NCBI GenBank assembly: GCA_013696265.1
Contig: JACCYX010000549.1
Location: 1-5,969, forward strand
DNA: 5,969 nt
Direction of reading: 5' to 3'
From: Chloroflexia bacterium
Lineage (GTDB): Bacteria; Chloroflexota; Chloroflexia; Thermomicrobiales; UBA6265
Shown: piece after piece, positions 1 to 5,002 of the stretch
Layout of the letters: each line of letters opens with the position of its first letter
How positions within the stretch are numbered: position 1 is the first letter of the stretch
Position numbers and translations under genes: made by a program
The notes under the pieces: generated by a model
The model's database searches: none
Told to the model about the DNA's origin: nothing
Seen by the model: the letters and a program-made list of their open reading frames with translations, nothing else

Positions 1-96
1 CATCAAGGCGCCGCCGGTTCGGTGAACGCGACATTTCCCCTCGTTACAAGCGCAACGATTGGTTCGTCGTGAATCCTTCAGATGAAGAAGCGAACG
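1..96. other. Left-edge sequence, no secure gene
   Basis: Two weak readings compete. On the plus strand, a frame open from base 3 to a TGA at 111-113 could be the last 36 residues of a gene entering from the left, but its final codons are poor in G/C at third positions. On the minus strand, an ATG at 34-32 follows a GAGGGG that is only about 2 nt away, and could start a gene leaving the window. Neither has recognisable family features. I see no terminator with a T-run, no repeat and no RNA gene here. Confidence 0.2.
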
Positions 97-168
97 CTAC
101 GTCTTCTTGTTGAACATCTTGCGCACCTGGTCAACGAATTGCTGAAGGGATGCCTTGAGCTTTTCCAC
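97..168 (-). CDS. Putative 23-residue cationic amphipathic small protein
   Basis: This small reading frame begins with GTG at 168-166 and ends with TAG at 99-97. A strong Shine-Dalgarno AGGAGAG (174-180) sits 5 nt before the GTG, and an extended -10 promoter lies about 35 nt further upstream. Most of its 23 codons end in G or C, as in the neighbouring real genes. The product begins MEKLKASLQQ and ends in NKKT. Hydrophobic residues L4, L8, F11, V12, V15, M18 and F19 fall on one face of a helix, and six Lys/Arg against two acidic residues give a net charge near +4. It has no Cys, signal peptide or long membrane segment. I do not recognise the family. A membrane-surface peptide, a small regulatory protein or a toxin-like peptide are all possible. 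The antisense plus-strand frame over the same bases (82-387) has no ribosome binding site and no recognisable domain. Confidence 0.5.
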   Translation of the reverse strand: MEKLKASLQQFVDQVRKMFNKKT

Positions 169-173
169 GGATT

Positions 174-180
174 CTCTCCT
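174..180 (-). promoter_or_regulatory. Ribosome binding site of the 23-residue small gene
   Basis: On the minus strand the bases read AGGAGAG, followed by 5 nt and a GTG. This near-consensus site is the main reason for calling the tiny downstream frame a gene and for choosing the GTG start. Confidence 0.5.
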
Positions 181-208
181 GTCGGTCCGGCAACGAGACG
201 GTTTACAT

Positions 209-217
209 ATTGTATCA
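209..217 (-). promoter_or_regulatory. Extended -10 promoter for the small gene
   Basis: The minus strand reads TGATACAAT, that is TG-n followed by TACAAT, matching an extended -10 element with 5 of 6 hexamer bases. No good -35 lies 16-18 nt upstream, which is tolerated for extended -10 promoters. Transcription would begin near 201-202, leaving a leader of roughly 33 nt that contains the AGGAGAG site. The rest of the gap from 169 to 391 shows nothing else I can support. Confidence 0.4.
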
Positions 218-391
218 GGTTCCGGATGGAATGGGATACCTTTTTGCCCCGGTTATTGATTGCGAATGGCCGAGGCTCGCGGGTTGGCACAACGCCGCAT
301 TCCGACTGTGGCGACGCGAGATTTCTGGACCGCGTTCGAACTACGGTGGGGTTGGGGAACGCTCTGTGCCACCCGAAGCCCGTATGAACTG

Positions 392-1705
392 CTAACCGGC
401 GCCGGTCCGTGAGCGTTTGCCCCGTGCTTCGTACCAGCGCATGACCGGGGTGACGGTGATGCCGTGGACGACGATGGAAACCGCCACGGTGACGACGACG
501 ATCGGCAGCAGTTGCCGGGCGGTTTCTTCGGCCAGGCCGTGGTCGATCGCGTACATCAGGTAATACAACGAGGCGATGCCTTTGATCCCGAACCAGGAGA
601 CGAGGATCCGCTCGGTGGGCACCGTGCGGGATCCCAAGAGGCCAGCCGCGGCGGCCACCGGCCTGATCACGAGCAGCATCAGCGGCAGGAACCAAACCAG
701 GTCGATAGCGAACATGTGCGACGCGAGCAGGCTGCCGATCACCAGCACCAGGGCCAGTTCGGCGACCTGCACCAGTTGCTCGTTGAAGCCGAGCAGTTCT
801 TCGGCCAGGTGGACGGCGGCGGTGTCTGGGTCCGTGGCGGTGTCGCCGCCGCGCTGGTGCATTTCTTCCACCGCCTCGCCGAATTTTCCGGCGGTGTCGT
901 GGAACTCCACGCGCCGCAGGGCGAGACCCGCCGCGAAGACCGCGAGGAAACCGTAGGTGTGCAGCACGTGGGCGCCGCCATAGGCGAAGGCCATCAGGCC
1001 GAGCGTGAGCAACTCGCCCAGGCTGGCGGCTTCGTGTTGCCTGCCCCGGAGGTAGACCACGAGCCGGCCCACCGCCATCCCCAGCAGCGCCCCGATCGTC
1101 AATCCATCGGCGACGGCCCAAACCAAATCGACCGCGACCCAGCGCCAGCCGAAGGGGCCGAGATCGTGCAGGCCAAGCAGGCCCAGACCGAGCATGATGA
1201 AGGGAAATGCCGCCCCATCGTTGAATCCCGCCTCCCCGGTGAGGGCGAGGTGAACCCGATCCTGGTCGTCCGGGTCGGCAACCTCGATATCCGAGGCCAG
1301 GTCCGGATTGCTGGGCGCCAAAATCGCGCCGAGCAGGATGGCGGCACCGGCGGAGAGTCCCAGGCCGATCATCCCAGCGAGCGCGATCAGGCCGATGGTG
1401 ACGACCATCGCGAGAAAGGCGAGGCGGAGTGGCGGGAGCCAGCGCCGGTCGTTCCACTCGATGCGAAGTTTCAGACCGGCCGTGAACAATGAAATGACGA
1501 CCGCCGCCTCGGAGAGGCGATGGAGCAGCACGGATTGCGCGATCGGGTCGATGTCCAGGACGCCGAACCCAAGCGATCCGAGCAGGGCGCCGACCGCCAG
1601 ATAGATAATCGCGGTGGTGATCGGCAAGCGGCCGAGCAGGGTGCTCCCGAGCGCCATCGCCAGGAGCAAGGCGCCAGCCGTGACCATCCAGTAGTCGATG
1701 CTCAC
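392..1705 (-). CDS. CPA1/NhaP-type cation:proton antiporter
   Basis: An inner-membrane antiporter of 437 residues, expected to exchange Na+ or K+ for H+ in pH and salt homeostasis. The chain is a run of hydrophobic segments from about residue 8 to 420, with a hydrophilic loop near 265-305. Family landmarks are the ND pair in EAGFNDGAAFPF (N162, D163, the ion-binding site), an Arg in a late helix (R348), and the C-terminal signature WFGIKGIASLYYL (371-383). The length suits a transporter core without a TrkA-C regulatory domain. The start is GTG, preceded by GGAAAGGG (1713-1720) at 7 nt; an in-frame ATG at residue 7 lacks such a site. The helix motif that normally reads T-D-P-V is S-N-P-D here (residues 132-135), so the first conserved Asp is Asn. 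Ion specificity cannot be read from sequence. A perfect palindrome (395-406) falls in the last codons, with no T-run. It appears to be transcribed alone, divergently from the GNAT gene. Confidence 0.9.
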   Translation of the reverse strand: MSIDYWMVTAGALLLAMALGSTLLGRLPITTAIIYLAVGALLGSLGFGVLDIDPIAQSVLLHRLSEAAVVISLFTAGLKLRIEWNDRRWLPPLRLAFLAMVVTIGLIALAGMIGLGLSAGAAILLGAILAPSNPDLASDIEVADPDDQDRVHLALTGEAGFNDGAAFPFIMLGLGLLGLHDLGPFGWRWVAVDLVWAVADGLTIGALLGMAVGRLVVYLRGRQHEAASLGELLTLGLMAFAYGGAHVLHTYGFLAVFAAGLALRRVEFHDTAGKFGEAVEEMHQRGGDTATDPDTAAVHLAEELLGFNEQLVQVAELALVLVIGSLLASHMFAIDLVWFLPLMLLVIRPVAAAAGLLGSRTVPTERILVSWFGIKGIASLYYLMYAIDHGLAEETARQLLPIVVVTVAVSIVVHGITVTPVMRWYEARGKRSRTGAG

Positions 1706-1885
1706 GATCTGACCCTTTCCGGCCTCGGGAGAGGCTTCGGCACGACGAGAGATGGAAACCCGGCGACACGTTCCCTGGAGTGTGATACCTGACCCATACT
1801 GCCATGAACATCCGAAGTGGGCGAGAGATCAGGGACCACGATCAGCATGCCACAGAATATCCTCACGGGTCGTGAAGGAGCATGG
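1706..1885. other. Divergent intergenic region, antiporter / GNAT
   Basis: It holds the leaders of both divergent genes. Next to the antiporter ribosome binding site is a short inverted repeat (GCCTC, loop of 4, GAGGC at 1722-1735), which could form a hairpin in the antiporter leader. Candidate -10-like hexamers exist (CATACT at 1795-1800 on plus, TATCAC on minus), but none has a convincing -35 partner, so I do not call a promoter. A 23-codon frame from ATG 1804 to TGA 1875 ends inside the GNAT ribosome binding site and lacks a site of its own. A GTG at 1817 is in frame with the GNAT gene but has no Shine-Dalgarno. Confidence 0.4.
1875..1880 (+). promoter_or_regulatory. Ribosome binding site deciding the GNAT start
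   Basis: AAGGAG is followed by 5 nt and the ATG at 1886. This places the start 23 codons downstream of the longest open frame, which begins with a GTG at 1817 that has no ribosome binding site. Confidence 0.6.
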
Positions 1886-2605
1886 ATGACGTCGAACATG
1901 TCTGACCTGGACCTGCTGGAACTCCAGATCGAGGCGCTCTTCACGCACGATGCGAAGGGGCGGCTCGTCGCCATCAACGAGCCGGGTGGTGGGCCCGCGC
2001 CGCGCCTCTTCTTCGGACGAACGCGCGAGGGCAACCTCTGGCGGGTCCGTCACGATGTTCCCGAGAGCATCGCGTCAAGGCTGGGTGAACTGGCGGCCAG
2101 CGAGCCGGTGGTCGACGACCTGGCGGCCATGCCGGGACAACTCGACGCGATGCTGGCGGTGCTCGGGAAGGATGGGGAAGCGGCCAGGGTGGGGCATTGT
2201 GGCCCGGCTTACCGCTTTCCGGCTGCGATTCCCGTTCCGGCAAATGCGACGAGGATCACGCGCGCGAACCTCCATCTTCTTCGGCGGCTGGTTGCGGACC
2301 TGGAAGATGTCGAGCGCGAGTTCGAGCAGGGCGAGCCGTGCCTGGCGATGATCGTGGAGGGCATGGCGGTTGCCCTTTGCTACAGTGCCCGTCTCACCGC
2401 GCGGGCGGCCGAGGCGGGCGTGGAGACATTGGAAGGCTACCGGGGTCGTGGCTACGCCGCCGCGGTGGTCGCGGCCTGGGCGCGGACCATCCGCGAGACG
2501 GGCCGGATCCCGCTCTACAGCACGTCGTGGGACAACCTCGCCTCGCGGGTGGTGGCGCGGAAACTTGGATTGGTTCAGTATGGATCGGACCTGAGCCTGT
2601 GGTGA
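1886..2605 (+). CDS. GNAT-family N-acetyltransferase
   Basis: A 239-residue cytoplasmic protein expected to move the acetyl group of acetyl-CoA onto an amine; the substrate is unknown. The GNAT fold lies in the C-terminal half. A strand region near 152-168 is followed by the acetyl-CoA pyrophosphate loop RGRGYA (186-191), matching the R/Q-x-x-G-x-G/A motif A. Then come the helix AAVVAAWARTIRETGR (about 192-207) and motif B, with W215, N217 and ARKLGL (224-229). The first 130 residues carry no motif I can name; they include an FFGRTREGNLWR stretch (42-53) and may position the substrate. The arrangement resembles FR47-type GNATs. The ATG was chosen for its AAGGAG site at 5 nt; M5 is a weaker alternative. 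The gene stands alone on the plus strand, divergent from the antiporter and convergent with the toxin-antitoxin genes. Confidence 0.85.
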   Translation: MTSNMSDLDLLELQIEALFTHDAKGRLVAINEPGGGPAPRLFFGRTREGNLWRVRHDVPESIASRLGELAASEPVVDDLAAMPGQLDAMLAVLGKDGEAARVGHCGPAYRFPAAIPVPANATRITRANLHLLRRLVADLEDVEREFEQGEPCLAMIVEGMAVALCYSARLTARAAEAGVETLEGYRGRGYAAAVVAAWARTIRETGRIPLYSTSWDNLASRVVARKLGLVQYGSDLSLW

Positions 2606-2614
2606 TTGGCCCCA

Positions 2615-2654
2615 TGTTCCGGATTAAAGGAACACGGCTCCGGGGGCTCCCTGG
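2615..2654. terminator. Hairpins between convergent genes, weak terminator candidate
   Basis: Between the GNAT stop (2605) and the hepT stop (2707) are two possible hairpins: TGTTCC/GGAACA (2615-2620 with 2629-2634, loop of 8) and CCGGGG/CCCTGG (2640-2645 with 2649-2654, loop of 3, one G-T pair). Neither is followed by a T-run on either strand, so intrinsic termination is uncertain. The remaining bases to 2706 show nothing else I can support. Confidence 0.25.
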
Positions 2655-2706
2655 CCGAAAACCGGTACGCCATGATTCCCGAGACTCTCGACCATCACGT
2701 CTACGA

Positions 2707-3064
2707 TCATTCAAAGGATTGAACGGGCGGGGCGTCTTTCAACAGATCGTCAAGAATGGTGGCCAGCGCGGGGATGTCTTCTGTAGCCACTTTCCAGACG
2801 ATGACGTAATCCACCGAATCGTAACCGTGAACGATTTGATTCCTCATGCCCACGATGCGCCGCAGATCCGGGATGGTTTTGGCCGTATCCGGATCTGACC
2901 GGCTCATCTGATTGAGTGCTTCACCGATGTTGGAAACGAGTGTCTGAAGAATAAGTTGCAGACCACGGTTGGTTGTGATTGATTCCCGACTTTCGCCGGT
3001 CGTAAACCGCTCTATCTCCGAGCAGGCACTCCTGGCATCAGGCAGCCGCTTTGCGGTCTCTCAT
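2707..3064 (-). pseudogene. HepT-like HEPN toxin (DUF86), frameshifted near its start
   Basis: HepT toxins of type VII MntA/HepT systems are HEPN-fold RNases silenced by MntA, which AMPylates a Tyr in the active-site motif. The frame from 3060 to 2707 encodes almost a full HEPN domain, including DARSACSEIERFTTG, IGEALNQ and the catalytic motif RNQIVHGY (R-x4-H-x-Y; Arg 2844-2842, His 2829-2827, Tyr 2823-2821). The active residues and the modifiable Tyr are intact. That frame opens just after a TGA and has no ATG, GTG or TTG until 2907, which would give only a 66-residue C-terminal product. A typical HepT start (MRDRKAA, ATG at 3064) lies in another frame, shared with the end of mntA. Dropping one base between about 3050 and 3040 would join the two into a protein of about 118 residues, the usual size. 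This may be a true frameshift, a sequencing error, a +1 frameshift fusing MntA to HepT, or a rare CTG start at 3045. Confidence 0.75.
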
Positions 3065-3364
3065 TTCATAGATCAGTTCCCGTTGCTCCTCAACCGACTG
3101 CCTGAAGTAGGGGTTCCTGATCGATGGCGAGGTCGTCATGTGGACTGAATATCCCAGTAGGTCCTCAAGGTCGGCAATCAGGTCCAGGTAACGACGGTGG
3201 ACGGCGTTATCGTACTCGCCAAGGTCGACGACGAAATCGAGGTCGCTCGTCTCCGGATCGAAGGCGCCGGTGGCGGCAGAGCCAAAGACGTCCAGTTGCC
3301 GGACGTTGTGCTTGCGGCAGAGCGCGACAATTTCATCTTTCCTCTCCGCAATCAGGGCAATCAT
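3038..3364 (-). CDS. MntA-like nucleotidyltransferase antitoxin, altered active site
   Basis: A 108-residue minimal nucleotidyltransferase of the MntA type; in known systems it neutralises HepT by adding AMP to the toxin's active-site Tyr. The start is ATG with GGGAGG (3370-3375) 5 nt upstream. The nucleotidyltransferase signature is FGSAATGAFDPETSDLDF: GS at 28-29 and metal-binding D41-x-D43, spaced one residue wider than GSx10DxD. The family's usual third carboxylate, in the V-D-L strand, is His here (YSVHM, H75, codon 3142-3140), and the Arg often seen in GSAARG is T32. Both could weaken catalysis. The protein ends ELIYEMRDRKAAA; its relatives usually end soon after the L/IYE-like stretch, so the last eight residues appear to be read into the start of hepT. 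Codons are less GC-biased than in flanking genes, which fits acquisition. It overlaps hepT and is divergent from the ArsR remnant. Confidence 0.85.
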   Translation of the reverse strand: MIALIAERKDEIVALCRKHNVRQLDVFGSAATGAFDPETSDLDFVVDLGEYDNAVHRRYLDLIADLEDLLGYSVHMTTSPSIRNPYFRQSVEEQRELIYEMRDRKAAA

Positions 3365-3381
3365 GAACGCCTCCCGCTTTC

Positions 3382-3409
3382 CTGACAGCTGAACCTCTAC
3401 CCTTATTAT
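3382..3409 (+). promoter_or_regulatory. Sigma-70-type promoter for the arsR remnant / SRPBCC genes
   Basis: CTGACA (3382-3387, 5 of 6) and TATTAT (3404-3409, 5 of 6) are separated by 16 nt. Transcription would begin near 3416, immediately before the truncated arsR frame. The first SRPBCC gene would then be read from a leader of about 215 nt. This may be the original arsR promoter left behind after loss of the gene's 5' part. Confidence 0.45.
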
Positions 3410-3410
3410 C
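3405..3410 (-). promoter_or_regulatory. Candidate -10 box for mntA-hepT
   Basis: The minus strand reads GATAAT (5 of 6 against consensus), about 40 nt before the mntA ATG, so transcription would start near 3398. No good -35 is visible at 16-18 nt; that position would lie inside the ArsR remnant. The box overlaps the plus-strand -10 TATTAT almost completely, so one of the two may be accidental. Confidence 0.35.
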
Positions 3411-3422
3411 CACGACAATGCG

Positions 3423-3632
3423 GTGGTCCGATACCAGCCCGCCGTCTCCAGGCACCTCAAGGTGCCGCGGGAGGCGGGCCTGATCAGCAGGCGCGTGGAC
3501 AAGCGGCGACGGCGGTACCGGCCGCGGCCGGAGGCGTTGGCCGAAGTCGATATCTGGATCGCGCGGTTCCGGCCGTTCTGGAGCGAGCGGCTCGATGCCC
3601 TCGAACGGCACCTGGACAAGGAGAATTCATAG
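3423..3632 (+). pseudogene. ArsR-family regulator remnant, N-terminus missing
   Basis: The 69-codon frame is the C-terminal two thirds of an ArsR winged-helix repressor of the kind paired with SRPBCC proteins. It shows the recognition helix QPAVSRHLK, then REAGLISRR, the wing strand RRRRYRPRPEALAE, and the dimerising tail ending in WSERLDALERHLDKENS. The normal first 35-40 residues (the EPNRRRIL-type helix and the first half of the helix-turn-helix) are absent. Upstream, the frame reads into mntA promoter sequence and stops at 3390-3392. The first possible start, GTG at 3423, has no Shine-Dalgarno and would sit only about 7 nt after the predicted transcription start. The usual V-L-R-E of the recognition helix is V-P-R-E, a helix-breaking change that also points to decay. 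The stop TAG overlaps the next gene's GTG by one base, so the reading frame may still pass ribosomes on to it. Confidence 0.7.
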
Positions 3633-4141
3633 TGGATGGCACCCTGTACCGCGACGGCGAAGCGTTCGCGATCCGGTTCGAACGCCTCCTCCAGCACCCG
3701 ATCGACCGGGTGTGGGCGGCGCTCACCGAGCGGGACCGACTGGCCGAGTGGCTTGGCGATGTCGATATCGAGTTGCGCGCCGGCGGGGCGCTCCGGATCG
3801 TCTTCAGCGGCGTCGAGCCGCCAGCCGTGCTTGAAACCGTAGTGGACGAGATCGACCCGCCGCGGGTGCTCCAGTTCCGCTTCGACGACCGCGCTGGAGA
3901 CGGCAACATGGTGCGGTTCGAGTTGGCGGCGCGTGACGAGGCGACCCATCTCGTGCTCACCCAATCCCGCGTGCCCTCCGAGCATGAGCTTGCCGATAAC
4001 GCCGCCGGCTGGCACATGCGGCTCGACATGCTGGGCGCGTCCCTGGACCACGGCAGGCAGGAGCTTCCCTGGGCCAGGGTCGAGGAACTCAACACCCGAT
4101 ACGCCGCCATCGTCGCCGCGTTGTCGCCGGCGACGCCATAG
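3632..4141 (+). CDS. SRPBCC/AHSA1-domain protein, first of three
   Basis: A 169-residue cytoplasmic protein of the START/Bet v1-like superfamily (AHSA1 type), which forms a hydrophobic cavity for a small ligand; the ligand and activity are unknown. The typical N-terminal pattern is RFERLLQHPIDRVWAAL (15-31) followed by EWLGDV (39-44). Next come strands around GGALRIVFSG (51-60), VLETVVDEIDPP (67-77) and THLVLTQ (105-111), and the C-terminal cavity-closing helix GWHMRLDMLGASL (126-138). One domain fills the whole length. The GTG start is preceded by AAGGAG (3619-3624) at about 8 nt and overlaps the arsR stop (TAGTG), an arrangement expected for translational coupling. It is only distantly similar to the two SRPBCC genes that follow. 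With its partner repressor truncated, transcription probably depends on the promoter at 3382-3409. Confidence 0.85.
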   Translation: MDGTLYRDGEAFAIRFERLLQHPIDRVWAALTERDRLAEWLGDVDIELRAGGALRIVFSGVEPPAVLETVVDEIDPPRVLQFRFDDRAGDGNMVRFELAARDEATHLVLTQSRVPSEHELADNAAGWHMRLDMLGASLDHGRQELPWARVEELNTRYAAIVAALSPATP

Positions 4142-4147
4142 GCGCCG

Positions 4148-4163
4148 AGGTGTCCGTACACCT
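4148..4163 (+). terminator. Hairpin after the first SRPBCC gene
   Basis: AGGTGT and ACACCT form a perfect 6-bp stem with a CCGT loop, 6 nt after the stop codon, and flanking GCG/CGC could extend it. No T-run follows, so it may be a weak terminator or a transcript-stabilising stem. Confidence 0.3.
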
Positions 4164-4188
4164 TCGCGGGCACTGATCGAGACCGTGC

Positions 4189-4217
4189 GTGCCACCGAAA
4201 GACGATTGCGGTAGAGT
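4189..4217 (+). promoter_or_regulatory. Weak candidate promoter for the second SRPBCC gene
   Basis: GTGCCA (4 of 6) and TAGAGT (4 of 6) are 17 nt apart, so transcription would start near 4224. The 135-nt gap (4142-4276) between the first and second SRPBCC genes, together with the hairpin at 4148, leaves room for a separate transcription unit. Another inverted repeat, GCCGT/ACGGC (4237-4254), lies in the leader. Confidence 0.25.
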
Positions 4218-4276
4218 GGGGCTGAGCGGGTGAGGCGCCGTTGCGAGCGACGGCAACCACCCAGGGAGGCGCCACC

Positions 4277-4807
4277 ATGCCGGAAAGCCGCGACGGATGG
4301 CTCATCTTCGAGCCGGTCTTCGACAGTATCGTCGTTCGCTTCGACCGCACCCTGCCGCATCCCCCGAAGCCGGTCTGGGAGCGGCTGATCGATCGAGCGC
4401 ATCTCCACGAGTGGCTGACCAGCGAACCGGGCGGCCACATTCGCCACCGCAAGGACGGCGACGTGTACCTGCCCACGATCGGCGGCGCCGTGATCGAGAG
4501 CGACATCGATGAGTTCATCCCGGAGCGGACCCTCGCTTTCGGCTGGGTCACGTTCGACTGGGATGGCGGCGAAGTGAGCTGGGATCTCGAGCCGGTGGAT
4601 GGGGGTACCCTCGTTCACTTCGAGCACTCGGACGATGACCTGGGCCCCGACCATTTCGCGCGACTGCTGGCGAACTGGCACATGACGCACGACCTGTTCG
4701 AAGCCTCGCTGGCCGGGTCACCCCGCTCGTGGAACTGGGAGGCCTGGCAGGCATACTACCTCCACTACGGGCGCAAGCTGGTGCACCTGCTGGACAGCTT
4801 TGGCTAA
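4277..4807 (+). CDS. SRPBCC/AHSA1-domain protein, second of three
   Basis: A 176-residue single-domain SRPBCC protein, presumably a cytoplasmic small-ligand binder of unknown activity. Recognisable parts are VRFDRTLPHPPKPVWERLID (20-39), LHEWLTSEPGG (43-53), LPTIGGAVI (65-73), DWDGGEVSWDL (94-104), FEHSD (115-119) and LANWHMTHDLFEASLAG (131-147). It ends in an aromatic-rich segment, WNWEAWQAYYLHY (152-164). The conserved EWLTSEPGG and WNW blocks are shared with the next gene but not with the first SRPBCC gene, so this is a subfamily of its own. The ATG was chosen because GGGAGG (4264-4269) lies 7 nt upstream; an in-frame TTG at 4241 has no such site. It is followed after 49 nt by its paralogue, most likely on the same transcript. 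Confidence 0.85.
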   Translation: MPESRDGWLIFEPVFDSIVVRFDRTLPHPPKPVWERLIDRAHLHEWLTSEPGGHIRHRKDGDVYLPTIGGAVIESDIDEFIPERTLAFGWVTFDWDGGEVSWDLEPVDGGTLVHFEHSDDDLGPDHFARLLANWHMTHDLFEASLAGSPRSWNWEAWQAYYLHYGRKLVHLLDSFG

Positions 4808-5002
4808 CCCTGCCGTTTGCGCCAACGCCAGTCGCTGGCCGAGACTGAGGTACATCGTGATCCACAGGATTCATGGAGGACTCATCGTTGACGACTACGG
4901 CATGGTGACGTGCCGGTTCGAGCGCGTGTTGCCGTATCCGGCGGCCCGCGTCTGGCGGCACCTGATCGATCGCCGCCGCCTCCACGAGTGGCTGACCAGC
5001 GA
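4403..5002 (+). repeat. Tandem paralogous genes with near-identical DNA blocks
   Basis: The second and third SRPBCC genes share a 23-bp identical stretch at 4403-4425 and 4980-5002, coding for LHEWLTSE. They also share a nearly identical block coding for LPTIGGAVI (about 4469-4496 and 5047-5074). The repeats reflect gene duplication, not a mobile element. Confidence 0.7.

Noticed and set aside
82..387. A 101-codon plus-strand frame near the left end
   Set aside because: Its first part is antisense to the 23-residue small gene, it has no ribosome binding site, and its composition is unremarkable.
395..406. The perfect palindrome ACCGGCGCCGGT at the antiporter stop as a terminator
   Set aside because: It has no loop and no T-run, and lies in GC-rich terminal codons where such palindromes arise by chance.
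464..1492. A 342-codon plus-strand frame antisense to the antiporter
   Set aside because: It is dominated by Gln, Asp, Gly and Arg with no domain, and is the complement of the true coding strand.
78..1811. A 577-codon minus-strand frame covering the antiporter
   Set aside because: It is an overlapping frame rich in Arg, Pro and Gly, typical of antisense or off-frame reading in GC-rich DNA. The antiporter frame within it has unmistakable family motifs.
2670..2720. A 16-codon plus-strand frame (MIPETLDHHVYDHSKD) between the convergent genes
   Set aside because: It has no ribosome binding site and overlaps the end of hepT on the other strand. It also does not match the missing ArsR N-terminus, which I looked for on this side of the toxin-antitoxin genes.
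3365..4690. The mntA frame extended far upstream into a 550-codon protein
   Set aside because: The extension is antisense to the ArsR remnant and two SRPBCC genes and has no domain. MntA begins at 3364 with GGGAGG at the right distance.
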